From NCBI GenBank assembly GCA_945957555.1, contig CAMFLX010000014.1, positions 1 through 64,000 of the forward strand: a stretch of 64,000 bases of DNA, written 5' to 3'. The position numbers and the translations under genes were made by a program. Source of the stretch: an uncultured Cytophagales bacterium (GTDB lineage Bacteria > Bacteroidota > Bacteroidia > Cytophagales > UBA9547). This document shows positions 23,155-33,509 of this stretch, piece after piece; the first letter of the stretch is position 1; each line of letters opens with the position of its first letter. The notes below the pieces were generated by a model, which saw only the letters and a list, made by a program, of their open reading frames with translations, did not search any database and had not been told where the DNA came from.

Positions 23155-23829
23155 TTATTTTTTGGCTGCTTCGGCCTCAGCCTCAGCCTTCATCTTATCA
23201 TTGGCATATATCATGAATTCCACCCTTCTGTTTTGCGCTTGATGTGTTGGGGTGTCATTAGTGTATTTGGGGGCACCCTCTCCGTAACCTACAGTAGTAA
23301 GTCGTGAGTTGTTCACGCCTTGCGCATGCAAGTAGTCTGATACACTTGAGGCTCTGCGTTTAGACAAAGCCAAGTTGTATTCGTCCGTACCCTTGTCGTC
23401 TGTGTGACCTTGAATTTCAATATTCGTATCACTGTATTTATTCAGTATGGTAACCAATTTGTTCAAGTTTCTTTTAGCACCTGCATTGAGGTCTGCTTGG
23501 TCAAAACCAAAAAGAATCTTCTCACTAAATTCTACAGCAATGCCTTCTCCTACACGTTCTACTTTGGCATTTGGAATCGATTTACTGATCTCAGCCGCCT
23601 GACGGTCCATTTTTCGGCCAATGACTGCGCCCGTAACACCACCTACGGTAGCGCCAATGATCGCCCCGAGCGCTGTATTGCCAGAGGCTCTTCCTATAAT
23701 GCCGCCCAAAGCACCACCGCTTGCGGTGCCAATCACAGCACCTTTTTGCGTTCTATTCATGGACTTGCAGCTGCCGAAAAGCGTACTCATTATGAGTAAT
23801 GCGCTAAACGTTGTTTTGAAATTCTTCAT
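23155..23829 (-). CDS. OmpA-family lipoprotein with glycine zipper
   Basis: A 224-residue lipoprotein (Cys21 after MSTLFGS). Residues 30-72 form a glycine-zipper membrane-active segment (repeated GxxxG in GALGGIIG and GAVIG). About 95-210 is an OmpA C-terminal domain with GHTDDKG at 141-147 and the NLALSKRRA helix at 152-160 that grips peptidoglycan. The tail is rich in Ala, Glu and Lys. It links outer membrane and cell wall. It is first in the operon with the small barrel gene. The C-terminal repeats of AEAEA are low complexity. Confidence 0.92.
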   Translation of the reverse strand: MKNFKTTFSALLIMSTLFGSCKSMNRTQKGAVIGTASGGALGGIIGRASGNTALGAIIGATVGGVTGAVIGRKMDRQAAEISKSIPNAKVERVGEGIAVEFSEKILFGFDQADLNAGAKRNLNKLVTILNKYSDTNIEIQGHTDDKGTDEYNLALSKRRASSVSDYLHAQGVNNSRLTTVGYGEGAPKYTNDTPTHQAQNRRVEFMIYANDKMKAEAEAEAAKK

Positions 23830-24085
23830 AATGTTAATGTTTAAAGGATTGAGAATTCAGACCTGTATGAATATGTTTGATTAACTGCTATGTATCTGAA
23901 TATGTTTTCAGTAATCCGAAATGAAGGTTAATTGAAAAAAGTATATTTTAAACGTCTTCCGTATATCCTCCAGTAATGCCTTTCCTTGGTCATATTAGTT
24001 TAGAATTCTTAAATTTTGAAAGGGAGGGCTTGTAAGGGAACTCTTTTATTGATTAAATTCATAGATAAATCTCAATAGTCTTACG

Positions 24086-25933
24086 ATGAAGCATGTTTTA
24101 CAATTACTCTCTATGATAGCCTTGCTGACCAGTACGGTTTCTGTTTCCTTGGCTCAAAAGATTGACCTAGATAGGGTTAGTGTTAGGAATGAATATATTG
24201 GCTTGCCTGAAAACGGTGCACTTTTAGGCTTTAATACCTATTCTGTAAATTTCAATATTAATCCTGCCGTTATTTCACAATGTGGCTATACTGGCAATAA
24301 GCTTACGGATTTCGGTACACTCAATGGCTTTGGCTATAGCGCTGATGCGGGAGATTTCACTTATACATTAATCATAGAGAAGCCTATAACCCTGCCAGGT
24401 ATAGTGGAAGAGCGGAAAAGCAATGTAAAGAATGCGGCGGGACAAATGGTGCCTCAGGTCAAATATGTTGGAAAGTTGCGCCAAGCGATTCCTACCACGA
24501 TTGCACTTACAGAACGAGCGACTTCTCGTGAGATTTTTAAAAGAGAATTTGGAAAACAGGCCGCCCCTTATGAGATCCCTTCTCAAGAGTTTGATAATAG
24601 AGCCCAAGCAGAGGCATTTACCAATGTGAAAGATGGTATTATACATGAAACTATTCTCAATAACTATAAAAAAAGGCTTGAGGCAGATCTTGATATGATT
24701 AAAAGAACTTTTACTCCAAAGAAAAAGGAAGATAAAGATGTATTTTGGGAAGTAGACATTAAGAAGGCACCTGAATATGCGCCCTTCAACCAAGAGTTGG
24801 CTAAGGCAAAGACGATCTTGGAAAAGCAGTCCTACAACCAAAGTCTAGACAAATCTAAACAAGACATGGCGCCCATCTTAAAGTATTGGACAGACAATGT
24901 GGGCACCGTACAGTTGGCCGATCCAAAAGCTTCACAAAAACTAAAATATGCCTATTTGATTAATTTGGCTAAGGCACAGTTTTGGTTGGAAATGTTCGAT
25001 GACTGTGAAAAGACTTGTCAACAGATCATTGCCAACGAATACGACAAAGAGGATGGTAAAGACTTACAGAAATTGATTGCGTTGGCCAAGTCTGACATAA
25101 AAATCGCGAAGGTGACGAGCCGTCACTTTTATCGCAAGGGCTTTGATGATCAGACTAAGTTTGAATACGGAAATGTAAGCTTAAAGCAAACAAAGGATAT
25201 CGGAGCAAGCTTGAAGGACATTCATAAATCAGCAAAAAAAGATCTGGTAAGGAAAACAGTGAAAGATACCATTGATGCTTATGAAACAGACTTGTCTGAT
25301 TTTAAATGTACACTGAATGGCAAGGAAATAGGACTTAAGCATAATCAGTTGCAAAACGGGAGTGGAAACGGTCTGCCTAAAGAGGATGGATCCTTGGGTA
25401 TTCGGTTTAATGAAAATGAAACTATTGTACCCGTGGAGAGGGCCGTGGAATTTTTCCATTTGAATCTCTATCCCAACATAACGATTAAAGAAGGTTTTGG
25501 AGCTAATGATCTTCTGGCATTGATCAAAGAGAATGATGGCAAGGACTTGATGGATATCAATATAGGGGCAGACTCCATTGGGTATTTTATTGCAGGTGCC
25601 AAATCAAGTTCTAAAGTGATTCTTCCCAAAAATTATGCTCAGAACCTTTCGGTTGATGCCCAAATAAAGTTAAACAACAAAGACAACCCCGACTTAGGAG
25701 GCACTTATCGTACCAATACGGGCGACAAGTTTAAGATAAAACTGGTAGAGGCTATCCCTGTAGCTATTGGAGAAAGAGCACAATATCTGAAATCAAGTGG
25801 CTATTTGGTGACCTTGCTGATTCCTGAACTCACTTTAAACAAAGTAAAGTGTATGGAACCATGGTGTTATCTCAATGGAGAGATGATTAAACTTGAAAAC
25901 GTAAGGTGTACGTTTTTGATGCTCAGTAGGTAG
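24086..25933 (+). CDS. Large secreted protein of unknown function
   Basis: A 615-residue exported protein (signal peptide 1-23 ending VSLAQ) that I do not recognise. Residues 25-150 are beta-rich; 160-260 are helical and charged, with a KKKEDKD cluster; about 280-335 has a TPR-like helical pair (LKYAYLINLAKAQFWLEMF, then DDCEKTCQQIIANEYDKEDG); the C-terminal half is beta-rich with Asp/Asn turns. There is no T9SS sorting domain and no lipobox, so it is likely periplasmic. Two Cys pairs (near 320 and at the C-terminus, CMEPWC) could form disulfides. It stands alone between the OmpA operon and rsmF. No clear promoter box is seen. Confidence 0.7.
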   Translation: MKHVLQLLSMIALLTSTVSVSLAQKIDLDRVSVRNEYIGLPENGALLGFNTYSVNFNINPAVISQCGYTGNKLTDFGTLNGFGYSADAGDFTYTLIIEKPITLPGIVEERKSNVKNAAGQMVPQVKYVGKLRQAIPTTIALTERATSREIFKREFGKQAAPYEIPSQEFDNRAQAEAFTNVKDGIIHETILNNYKKRLEADLDMIKRTFTPKKKEDKDVFWEVDIKKAPEYAPFNQELAKAKTILEKQSYNQSLDKSKQDMAPILKYWTDNVGTVQLADPKASQKLKYAYLINLAKAQFWLEMFDDCEKTCQQIIANEYDKEDGKDLQKLIALAKSDIKIAKVTSRHFYRKGFDDQTKFEYGNVSLKQTKDIGASLKDIHKSAKKDLVRKTVKDTIDAYETDLSDFKCTLNGKEIGLKHNQLQNGSGNGLPKEDGSLGIRFNENETIVPVERAVEFFHLNLYPNITIKEGFGANDLLALIKENDGKDLMDINIGADSIGYFIAGAKSSSKVILPKNYAQNLSVDAQIKLNNKDNPDLGGTYRTNTGDKFKIKLVEAIPVAIGERAQYLKSSGYLVTLLIPELTLNKVKCMEPWCYLNGEMIKLENVRCTFLMLSR

Positions 25934-25986
25934 AGAAGGGTAGGGCAGAATCGTTGATAAAGCAACGCTGCCCTTGTAATTCTATT

Positions 25987-27321
25987 TTATAGATTCATCC
26001 TGATCCTCCATTCCTGAGGGTAGTTGTTGTTGATCCTATTCTGGATTTTCTTGAAAAAGCCAAGTGAAATGCCTTCATAGCTTGCTAAGTGCGTGCCGTT
26101 ATCGCAGTCAATGTCATTCAGTTCTTTTTTGAGGAATTTAAGTGCCGACTCTTTGTCGAGTGCAACAGGCTCAAAGATTTCAGTATTCACGATACAAGCC
26201 ATGGCCAAGCTGTGTGAAGGGATCGCCTGTTTGTTTTTAAGCAATTCAGCAATATCCAAGCCGGCAGTAATCATGCTTAGACGTTTAGACAGGTAGTCGA
26301 CCGCAGTTTTATGATAGGGGTTCAATGCCTTTACCACATCTTTGAAGGCATAGAAATTCAACTCAGTATCTGTACGGATGTAGTCCTTCAGTTCATGAGC
26401 CATTTTGAAATCATCCAGGTTACTATGTTTTGATTTAAAAAACTCATAGTTTTCATTACTCCCTTTCTTCCGCAAACAACAAATGTAAAAGCCTTCACCC
26501 TCAATCAAATGAGGCATGAGTTTGTAGCCATATTCACAGTCCATCACACCAGTAAAGTTGTGCTGGAGCTTCACTTCTTCATAGTCATAATTGGCCAAAA
26601 ACCATTTGATATTCTCCTCATCCTCTTGTTGGTTATAGGTACAGGTAGAATAGATCAAATAGCCACCATCTTTAACAGAGTCCGTAATTTCACTAAGTAT
26701 TCTACGTTGTCTTTTGTAGCAGATTTCTACATTTTCGAGGCTCCATTCATTGATCGCATTGTGATCTTTGCGAAACATACCTTCGCCAGAGCAAGGAGCA
26801 TCAACCACCACCAAATCGAAAAAGTCTTTTACTTCATCAAAGTCCTGAGAATCGTTTTGGGTAATCACTACATTTTCGCGCCCCCATTTGATCAAGTTTT
26901 CCTTAAGTGCAGCCACACGACTTTTGATCACCTCATTGCTAACCAATAGTTGAGTGCTTTTAAGTAGGTTTAACAAGTGTGTGCTTTTACCACCAGGCGA
27001 TGCGCATAAATCAAGTACGAAAGCATTGTCTCTCAGAGAAATAGTTTTGAGAAATTGTTCCAAGAACATAGAACTCGCTTCTTGTACATAATATGCACCT
27101 GCGTGAAAAAGAGGGTCGAGCGTAAACACTCTTTTTTCATCTAGGTAATAGCCCGATTCGCTCCATAGCACGGGTCGTAGAGGAGGAACTTCTAGGGGCT
27201 TTTTGTATATGTTGTAGCGTATGGAAGTGCAAGCAGGGCCTTCATTTTTTTGGATGAAGCTTGCTTTTTCACTTTCGTTTAAAAAATTGAGAGAATAATC
27301 TATGAAATTCTGCTTGAGCAC
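25987..27321 (-). CDS. rsmF: 16S rRNA m5C methyltransferase (RsmF/NOP2-Sun family)
   Basis: A 444-residue SAM-dependent RNA cytosine-C5 methyltransferase. Motif I is LDLCASPGGKS (about 105-115), motif IV APCSGEGMFRKD (about 176-187) with the release Cys, and motif VI STCTYNQQEDEEN with the nucleophile Cys. A C-terminal RsmF-type PUA-like region runs over about 300-444. In E. coli RsmF modifies C1407 of 16S rRNA; the exact target here is inferred. Translation begins at GTG (27321); no ATG is available upstream in frame. It stands alone and points away from the respiratory operon. Confidence 0.9.
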   Translation of the reverse strand: MLKQNFIDYSLNFLNESEKASFIQKNEGPACTSIRYNIYKKPLEVPPLRPVLWSESGYYLDEKRVFTLDPLFHAGAYYVQEASSMFLEQFLKTISLRDNAFVLDLCASPGGKSTHLLNLLKSTQLLVSNEVIKSRVAALKENLIKWGRENVVITQNDSQDFDEVKDFFDLVVVDAPCSGEGMFRKDHNAINEWSLENVEICYKRQRRILSEITDSVKDGGYLIYSTCTYNQQEDEENIKWFLANYDYEEVKLQHNFTGVMDCEYGYKLMPHLIEGEGFYICCLRKKGSNENYEFFKSKHSNLDDFKMAHELKDYIRTDTELNFYAFKDVVKALNPYHKTAVDYLSKRLSMITAGLDIAELLKNKQAIPSHSLAMACIVNTEIFEPVALDKESALKFLKKELNDIDCDNGTHLASYEGISLGFFKKIQNRINNNYPQEWRIRMNL

Positions 27322-27670
27322 TTTAATCGAACTAATAAATTTAGAAACTTAAAACTACTCATAATTTTATATATATCATGAGCATTACTATTTTAGATCT
27401 CATTTTATATAGTTACGAATGAACTTTAGTTATGTGTAATGAGTTTTAATACCTATATATATAATCTCTCGATCTATAAATAATTCCCTAAGCCTTAAAA
27501 AAAACAAAGTATCTCACTTTAAGGTAAGGAGTGTATGAAGTATTTAAAATAATTCTAAATTACCCTATTGTAGGAGCTATATTAGCTTTTAATATACTGA
27601 TAATCAGTTTTTAACTAACTTTTAGACACTCAGTCTAGTTTAAACCTCTTTTTTTCATTACAATATGGTT
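27322..27670. other. AT-rich divergent intergenic region
   Basis: The gap between divergent rsmF and the respiratory operon. It is rich in TATATA stretches. No ORF, RNA gene or clear operator is seen before the promoter at 27671. Confidence 0.5.
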
Positions 27671-27700
27671 TTGAATAATCCTCTTGGGGTATTAGATTTG
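27671..27700 (+). promoter_or_regulatory. Promoter of the respiratory operon
   Basis: TTG at 27671-27673, spacer of 19 bases, TAGATTTG at 27693-27700. Both elements match the Bacteroidota consensus; the ATG of actA is 41 bases downstream. Confidence 0.7.
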
Positions 27701-27740
27701 CGGTGGATTGGGAAAATACCCTCGTAGTAAAATTTAAGTT

Positions 27741-28976
27741 ATGTTCTTAAATCGTTATAAGACTTTTAAAAGATTATCGTTAGTCACCGCACTGTTTTTA
27801 TCATTTTTTGCGCATTTTTATGCTTCTGCAGAAGATGCTAAAGCCGCTATAGGTGATCCTGCCAAGGGTAAAGAGCTTTTTGATAATAACTGTGCTTCTT
27901 GCCATAATGTTCACAAAGTGATGGTGGGTCCTGCTCTTAAGGGTATCCTTGAAAGAAGAAAGATTGAATGGATTATTCCTTGGGTAAAAAATCCAGCTAA
28001 GGTAATTGCATCTGGTGATCCTTATGCTAAAAAATTGGCTGCTGATTTCCAATCTGCTGGTGTAATGACTGGTTTTGGTGCATTAAAAGATGATGACATC
28101 AAAAACATCATGGCCTATGTAAAAGAAGAAGAGACTAAGACTCCAGATAATGGTGGAGGAGGTGGTACTACCCCTAAAGTAGAAGTTAAGCAAGACACTA
28201 CTTTCGTTAACTGGGTATTAGGTGGTTTCATAGTAGTTCTTTTGGCAATGTTAGTAGCATTACTTTCGGTAATGTCAATCTTGAGAAAATACATCGCACA
28301 AAACGCGGCATCTCTAGCTGAAGAAGATAAATACATACTTGAAGATAAGACCGATTGGAAAACGATCACTAGCTCTACAGGATTCAGATTCACAGTAGCG
28401 TTCTTGGTGATTGGCTTGATCGGTAAAACTACATTAGATTCATTAGTGTCCATCGGTATGCAACAAGGTTATGCTCCAGAGCAACCGATTCCATTCTCTC
28501 ATAAACTTCACGCAGGCAAATACAAAATCGATTGTAACTACTGCCATACAGGTGTAAGAATTGGCAAACATGCAAACATCCCTTCATCCAACATTTGTAT
28601 GAACTGTCACTCACAAATCAAGAAGGATTCTCCAAAACTTGAAAAAGTAAGAACAGCCTACAAAACTGGTAAACCAATAGAGTGGGTACGTGTACACAAC
28701 TTGCCAGATTTGGCATACTTTAACCACTCACAACACGTGAAGGTCGCAGGATTGGAGTGTCAGAAATGCCATGGTCCAGTACAAGAAATGGAAGTGATTC
28801 AACAATATGCTCCGTTAACTATGGGCTGGTGTATCAACTGCCACAGAGAAACTGTAGTAAAAGCTGAAGGCAACAAATACTACGACAATCTTTTGAAACT
28901 GCACAATCAGGTCTCTTCTGACCCAATGAAAGTAAAAGACATTGGCGGTCTAGAGTGTTCTAAGTGTCACTATTAA
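27741..28976 (+). CDS. actA: ACIII subunit ActA: monoheme cytochrome c domain fused to pentaheme domain
   Basis: A 411-residue exported, membrane-bound multiheme cytochrome, first gene of the alternative complex III operon, which oxidises menaquinol and passes electrons to the oxidase. Six CxxCH motifs are present: CASCH (51-55) in an N-terminal cytochrome c domain, then CNYCH (265), CMNCH (286), CQKCH (340), CINCH (364) and CSKCH (406) forming the pentaheme part. Two hydrophobic helices lie at about 157-181 and 214-236, after a Gly-rich linker (138-143). The signal peptide spans 1-30. The extra N-terminal heme domain makes six hemes rather than five. A good promoter precedes it. Confidence 0.93.
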   Translation: MFLNRYKTFKRLSLVTALFLSFFAHFYASAEDAKAAIGDPAKGKELFDNNCASCHNVHKVMVGPALKGILERRKIEWIIPWVKNPAKVIASGDPYAKKLAADFQSAGVMTGFGALKDDDIKNIMAYVKEEETKTPDNGGGGGTTPKVEVKQDTTFVNWVLGGFIVVLLAMLVALLSVMSILRKYIAQNAASLAEEDKYILEDKTDWKTITSSTGFRFTVAFLVIGLIGKTTLDSLVSIGMQQGYAPEQPIPFSHKLHAGKYKIDCNYCHTGVRIGKHANIPSSNICMNCHSQIKKDSPKLEKVRTAYKTGKPIEWVRVHNLPDLAYFNHSQHVKVAGLECQKCHGPVQEMEVIQQYAPLTMGWCINCHRETVVKAEGNKYYDNLLKLHNQVSSDPMKVKDIGGLECSKCHY

Positions 28977-29014
28977 TATATTAATTTTTAAATAAGGAAA
29001 TTCTTTAATAATAT

Positions 29015-32000
29015 ATGTCTGGTTCATCAAAGAAGTACTGGAAAGGTATAGAGGAGCTTGAAAATCATCCTGAGTTTGTGAAAAATGCAAACAAGGAGTT
29101 TCAAGAGTATCTACCCATTTTAAATAAAAACGAAGAAACGGGTGCTACGCACAGAAGAGATTTCTTGAAAATTTTAGGTTTTGGTGTAGCTGCTGTATCA
29201 CTTGCAGCTTGTGAGGCTCCTGTAAAAAAGGCAATACCTTACGCTATCAAACCTGAAGAAGTTGATCCAGGGATTGCAAACTGGTATGCTTCAACTTTCG
29301 TAGACGGTGCTGACTATGTGAGTGTTCTAGTAAAAACTCGCGAAGGTCGTCCGATCAAAATCGAAGGAAACAAATTCTCCTCCGTAACTAAAGGTGCTAC
29401 TTCAGTTAAAGCTCAAGGTTCGGTGCTTTCCTTATATGATGAGAACAGACTTAGAAAACCACAAAAGCAAGGTAAAGATACAGATTGGAAATCAGTAGAT
29501 GCTGATCTTATCGCTGCCTTAAACGAAGCGAGTTCAAAGGGTGGAAAGATTAGATTGGTTACACCATCTATAGCATCTCCATCCACTCAAGCAGTCATTA
29601 ATGAGTTTGTTGGCAAGTACAACGCTAAACATATTGTATATGACTCTATATCTTATGCAGGTATCGTAAAAGCCAACCAGAAATCATTTGGTAAAGCTGC
29701 GATTCCTTCCTATGATTTCTCCAAAGCCAGTGTAATAGTAAGTATTGGTGCAGACTTCCTGTCAACTTGGTTGATGAGTGGTCAATATGCAAAACAATAT
29801 GCTGCTACAAGAAAGCTGAATAAGAAAAACAAAGTGATGTCACGTCACTATCAGTTTGAGACTACGTTGTCTCTTACTGGTGCTAACGCTGACTTCAGAA
29901 CCCCAGTAAAACCATCTCAGTTAGGTTTAGTAGCTACAACGCTCTATAAATTATTGGGAGGTAATATAGATGCTCCTTCACTTGAGCTACCAAGCTTGAA
30001 AAAGGCTGCTGCCGAGTTGTTGGAAAATAAGGGAAAATCTCTGGTGGTATCAGGTTCTAACGACCCAGAGGTACAAGTGGTGGTTAATGCGATCAATGCT
30101 GCTCTAGGTAACTACGGCACAACAATAGATTTGAACGCTACGAATAACCTCATCCAAGGTAATGATTCAGACTTCAATGCATTTGTTGATGAACTTAAAG
30201 CTGGTGAAATCGAGGCTGCATTGTTCTACGATGTAAATCCTGTTTATAACAATTCAAGGTCTGCTGATATTAAAGAAGGTATCAAAAAGACGCCTCTTAC
30301 GGTAGCGTTTGCTTATTCTAAAGATGAAACTTCAAGTGAGGTTAAATATATCCTTGCGGAGAATCATTATTTGGAAAACTGGAATGACTATCAACCAATA
30401 GATGGTTTTTACAGTATTCAACAGCCAACAATCACTAATATTTTTGATACAAGACAGTTTCAAGAAACATTATTGACTTTGGTGGGTAAAGAGCCAGACT
30501 ATTACGCATACATTAGAGAAAATTGGTCTACTACTTTATTTGGAAAACAGTCAACATATTTGACATTTGATGATTTCTGGAATAGATCAGTACACAACGG
30601 TGTATTTGAGGTGGCTGGTGCATCAATAGGTGGTTCATTTGATTTTGTTGGTGATGTAGCTGCTGCTTCTGCAGCCATCGCATCTACTTATAAAATAAAG
30701 AGTGATAAGGTTGAACTTGCTATTTACGTAAAAGCAGGTTTAGGAGATGGTTCACAAGCAAACAATCCATGGTTGCAAGAGTTACCCGATCCAATCACAA
30801 AAGCTACTTGGGATAACTACATAACTATAGCACCAAGTGATGCTAAGAAATTGGGTATTACCAATGTACAAGGTAATACGGTATATGGTAATCTTAAGGT
30901 AGGTTCCAAAACCGCAAAGCTTCCTATACTAATTCAACCAGGTCAGGCTTTAGGTACTTATGGTATCGCTTTAGGCTATGGTAGAACGGTTGCTGGTAAG
31001 GTAGCCATGGAAAGAAACGAGAAGAGAGGTGTTGGAATCAATGCGTTTGAATTCACTAGTTTAGTAAATGGTACTGTCTCTTATTCCGTAGCGGAAGTAG
31101 TATTGGAGAAAACTGATGAATTGAGGCAAATAGCTCATACCCAAATCCATCAGACAATCATGGGTAGGAATATTGTTCAAGATACCACCCTTGAGAAATA
31201 CAAAAAAATTGAGAACGTTCGTGAACACGATGAAAACTACCAAAAGACGATAGTTACTTCAGAAGGTGTTCAAAAAGCTGGCGAATTGTCACTTTGGAGT
31301 CGTGCTGATTGGAAGTCAAAATATAACAACCACTTCTGGGGTATGGTTATAGATTTGAACTCATGTATCGGCTGTAGTGCATGTGTCGTAAGCTGTAACT
31401 CAGAAAACAACGTTCCAGTTGTAGGTCGTGATGAAGTATCCAATGCAAGAGATATGCATTGGTTGAGAATAGACAGGTATTATTCTTCTATCGAAGATGG
31501 CAAAGCACACGAAGATAGAGATAAGAAATTGATGGAAGAGCCTGCTGATAATCCTCAAGTAGTATTCCAGCCGATGATGTGCCAGCATTGTAACAATGCT
31601 CCTTGTGAGACTGTTTGTCCGGTATTAGCTACTACACACAGTTCTGAGGGCTTGAACCAAATGACTTATAACCGTTGTGTAGGTACTAGATATTGTGCTA
31701 ACAACTGTCCATATAAAGTAAGACGTTTCAACTGGTTCGCTTATGTTGAAAACGAAAACTTTGACTACAATATGAACAACTCCCTTGGTAAAATGGTACT
31801 GAACCCTGATGTTACAGTACGTGCAAGAGGGGTAATGGAGAAATGTTCAATGTGTGTGCAAAGAATTCAAGAAGGTAAGTTGGCTGCTAAGAGAGAGAGC
31901 AGAAGACCTGTGGATGGAGAAATTGAGACAGCATGTTCACAATCATGTCCTACTGAAGCAATTACTTTCGGAGACATGAACGATCCAGAAAGCAGAATTT

Positions 32001-32104
32001 CAAAATTAATCGAAGAAGAAAAAGAGGGTAGAATGTTCCAAGTATTGGAAGAGATCAACACCCGTCCTTCTCTGTATTATTTGTCAAAAGTTAGAAATAT
32101 ATAG
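29015..32104 (+). CDS. actB: ACIII subunit ActB: molybdopterin-oxidoreductase-like and iron-sulfur protein
   Basis: A 1029-residue periplasmic subunit. A Tat-like signal RRDFLK (47-52) is followed by a hydrophobic stretch and a lipobox Cys at 66, so it is probably exported folded and lipid-anchored. The first part (about 75-700) is like the molybdopterin oxidoreductases, but in ACIII this domain holds no cofactor. The last part (about 780-990) carries the ferredoxin-like Cys sets CIGCSACVVSC, CQHCNNAPCETVC, CVGTRYCANNC, CSMC and CSQSC, for three [4Fe-4S] and one [3Fe-4S] cluster. It hands electrons from ActC to the hemes. It is 38 bases after actA. Confidence 0.95.
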   Translation: MSGSSKKYWKGIEELENHPEFVKNANKEFQEYLPILNKNEETGATHRRDFLKILGFGVAAVSLAACEAPVKKAIPYAIKPEEVDPGIANWYASTFVDGADYVSVLVKTREGRPIKIEGNKFSSVTKGATSVKAQGSVLSLYDENRLRKPQKQGKDTDWKSVDADLIAALNEASSKGGKIRLVTPSIASPSTQAVINEFVGKYNAKHIVYDSISYAGIVKANQKSFGKAAIPSYDFSKASVIVSIGADFLSTWLMSGQYAKQYAATRKLNKKNKVMSRHYQFETTLSLTGANADFRTPVKPSQLGLVATTLYKLLGGNIDAPSLELPSLKKAAAELLENKGKSLVVSGSNDPEVQVVVNAINAALGNYGTTIDLNATNNLIQGNDSDFNAFVDELKAGEIEAALFYDVNPVYNNSRSADIKEGIKKTPLTVAFAYSKDETSSEVKYILAENHYLENWNDYQPIDGFYSIQQPTITNIFDTRQFQETLLTLVGKEPDYYAYIRENWSTTLFGKQSTYLTFDDFWNRSVHNGVFEVAGASIGGSFDFVGDVAAASAAIASTYKIKSDKVELAIYVKAGLGDGSQANNPWLQELPDPITKATWDNYITIAPSDAKKLGITNVQGNTVYGNLKVGSKTAKLPILIQPGQALGTYGIALGYGRTVAGKVAMERNEKRGVGINAFEFTSLVNGTVSYSVAEVVLEKTDELRQIAHTQIHQTIMGRNIVQDTTLEKYKKIENVREHDENYQKTIVTSEGVQKAGELSLWSRADWKSKYNNHFWGMVIDLNSCIGCSACVVSCNSENNVPVVGRDEVSNARDMHWLRIDRYYSSIEDGKAHEDRDKKLMEEPADNPQVVFQPMMCQHCNNAPCETVCPVLATTHSSEGLNQMTYNRCVGTRYCANNCPYKVRRFNWFAYVENENFDYNMNNSLGKMVLNPDVTVRARGVMEKCSMCVQRIQEGKLAAKRESRRPVDGEIETACSQSCPTEAITFGDMNDPESRISKLIEEEKEGRMFQVLEEINTRPSLYYLSKVRNI

Positions 32105-32127
32105 TTTACTAGAAAAATAAATTTTTT

Positions 32128-33504
32128 ATGCAAGTAACATCTCATGTAAGAGAGCCTTTAGTAACTGGTGGTAAGACCTACCACGATGTCACTGAAGATG
32201 TTTGTAGACAGGTAGAAGGCGCACCTTCCACCCTTTGGAAATTTTGTTTTGGATTTTCTTTGATCATATTTGGTGTAGGTTGTTTCTCTCTTTTTAAAAC
32301 TTGGACTGTTGGTCTTGGTGTTTGGGGATTGAACAAGACAGTAGGATGGGCATGGGATATCACTAACTTCGTTTGGTGGGTGGGTATTGGTCACGCTGGT
32401 ACTTTGATCTCAGCCGTTTTGCTCTTGTTCCGTCAGAAATGGAGAACATCTATTAACAGAGCTGCAGAGGCGATGACGATCTTTGCGGTATTTTGTGCAG
32501 GATCATTCATCTTAATGCACATGGGTCGTACTTGGTTGGCAAACTGGGCATTGCCTTTGCCAAACACTTATGGATCACTTTGGGTAAACTTTAACTCACC
32601 ATTGGTTTGGGACGTTTTTGCGATCTCTACTTATCTTTCGGTATCCATGGTTTTTTGGTATATCGGTTTGATTCCAGATTTAGCAACTATCAGAGATAGA
32701 GCGAAGGAAGGTTCTATTTCTAAAATGATGTATGGTGCCTTTTCATTGGGTTGGGTTGGCTCTTCAAAAGACTGGTCTAGATATGAGACTGTATCATTAG
32801 TATTGGCTGGTCTTTCAACACCACTGGTACTTTCTGTACACACCATTGTATCCATGGACTTTGCAACTTCGGTAATACCAGGCTGGCACACGACTATCTT
32901 CCCTCCATATTTCGTGGCTGGTGCGATTTTCTCAGGTTTTGCTATGGTATTGACTTTGATGCTCATTACAAGAAAAGTTTATAATCTTCAAGATTATATC
33001 ACCATAGCTCACGTTGAGTCTATGAACAAGATCATCACCCTGACGGGATCTATCGTGGGTGTTGCTTATATCACTGAGTTTTTTATTGCATACTACTCTG
33101 GTGTTGAATATGAATCCTATTGTTTTTACAACAGGATGACTGGACCATACTGGTGGGCATACTGGTCTATGATGACTTGTAACGTGATTTCTCCACAGTT
33201 ATTCTGGTTTAAGAGTGTAAGAACAAACCTCACTGCAACTTTTATTTTATCTATCATAGTGAACATTGGTATGTGGTTTGAGCGTTTTGTGATCATCGTA
33301 TCTTCACTACATAGAGATTACTTGCCATCTAGCTGGAGAGATTTCTACCCGACTATATATGATATCGGTGATTATATTTTCTCTTTTGGTTTATTCTTCG
33401 TTTGTTTCTTCTTGTTTGCTAAATTCTTACCGGTTGTAAACATGGCTGAAGTTAAATCTGTGTTAAAATCATCTTCAGAAAGAAAAGTAAAACATAATAA
33501 TTAA
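32128..33504 (+). CDS. actC: ACIII subunit ActC, NrfD-like quinol-oxidising membrane protein
   Basis: A 458-residue polytopic membrane protein of the NrfD/PsrC family with about ten helices. It carries the menaquinol site of alternative complex III. A short hydrophilic N-terminus (1-40) is followed by the first helix around [15 protein letters not shown]. The [14 protein letters not shown] segment (about 83-96) is the conserved quinol-site helix. It lies between actB and actD, 23 and 5 bases from them. Confidence 0.95.
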   Translation: MQVTSHVREPLVTGGKTYHDVTEDVCRQVEGAPSTLWKFCFGFSLIIFGVGCFSLFKTWTVGLGVWGLNKTVGWAWDITNFVWWVGIGHAGTLISAVLLLFRQKWRTSINRAAEAMTIFAVFCAGSFILMHMGRTWLANWALPLPNTYGSLWVNFNSPLVWDVFAISTYLSVSMVFWYIGLIPDLATIRDRAKEGSISKMMYGAFSLGWVGSSKDWSRYETVSLVLAGLSTPLVLSVHTIVSMDFATSVIPGWHTTIFPPYFVAGAIFSGFAMVLTLMLITRKVYNLQDYITIAHVESMNKIITLTGSIVGVAYITEFFIAYYSGVEYESYCFYNRMTGPYWWAYWSMMTCNVISPQLFWFKSVRTNLTATFILSIIVNIGMWFERFVIIVSSLHRDYLPSSWRDFYPTIYDIGDYIFSFGLFFVCFFLFAKFLPVVNMAEVKSVLKSSSERKVKHNN

Positions 33505-33509
33505 TCGAA

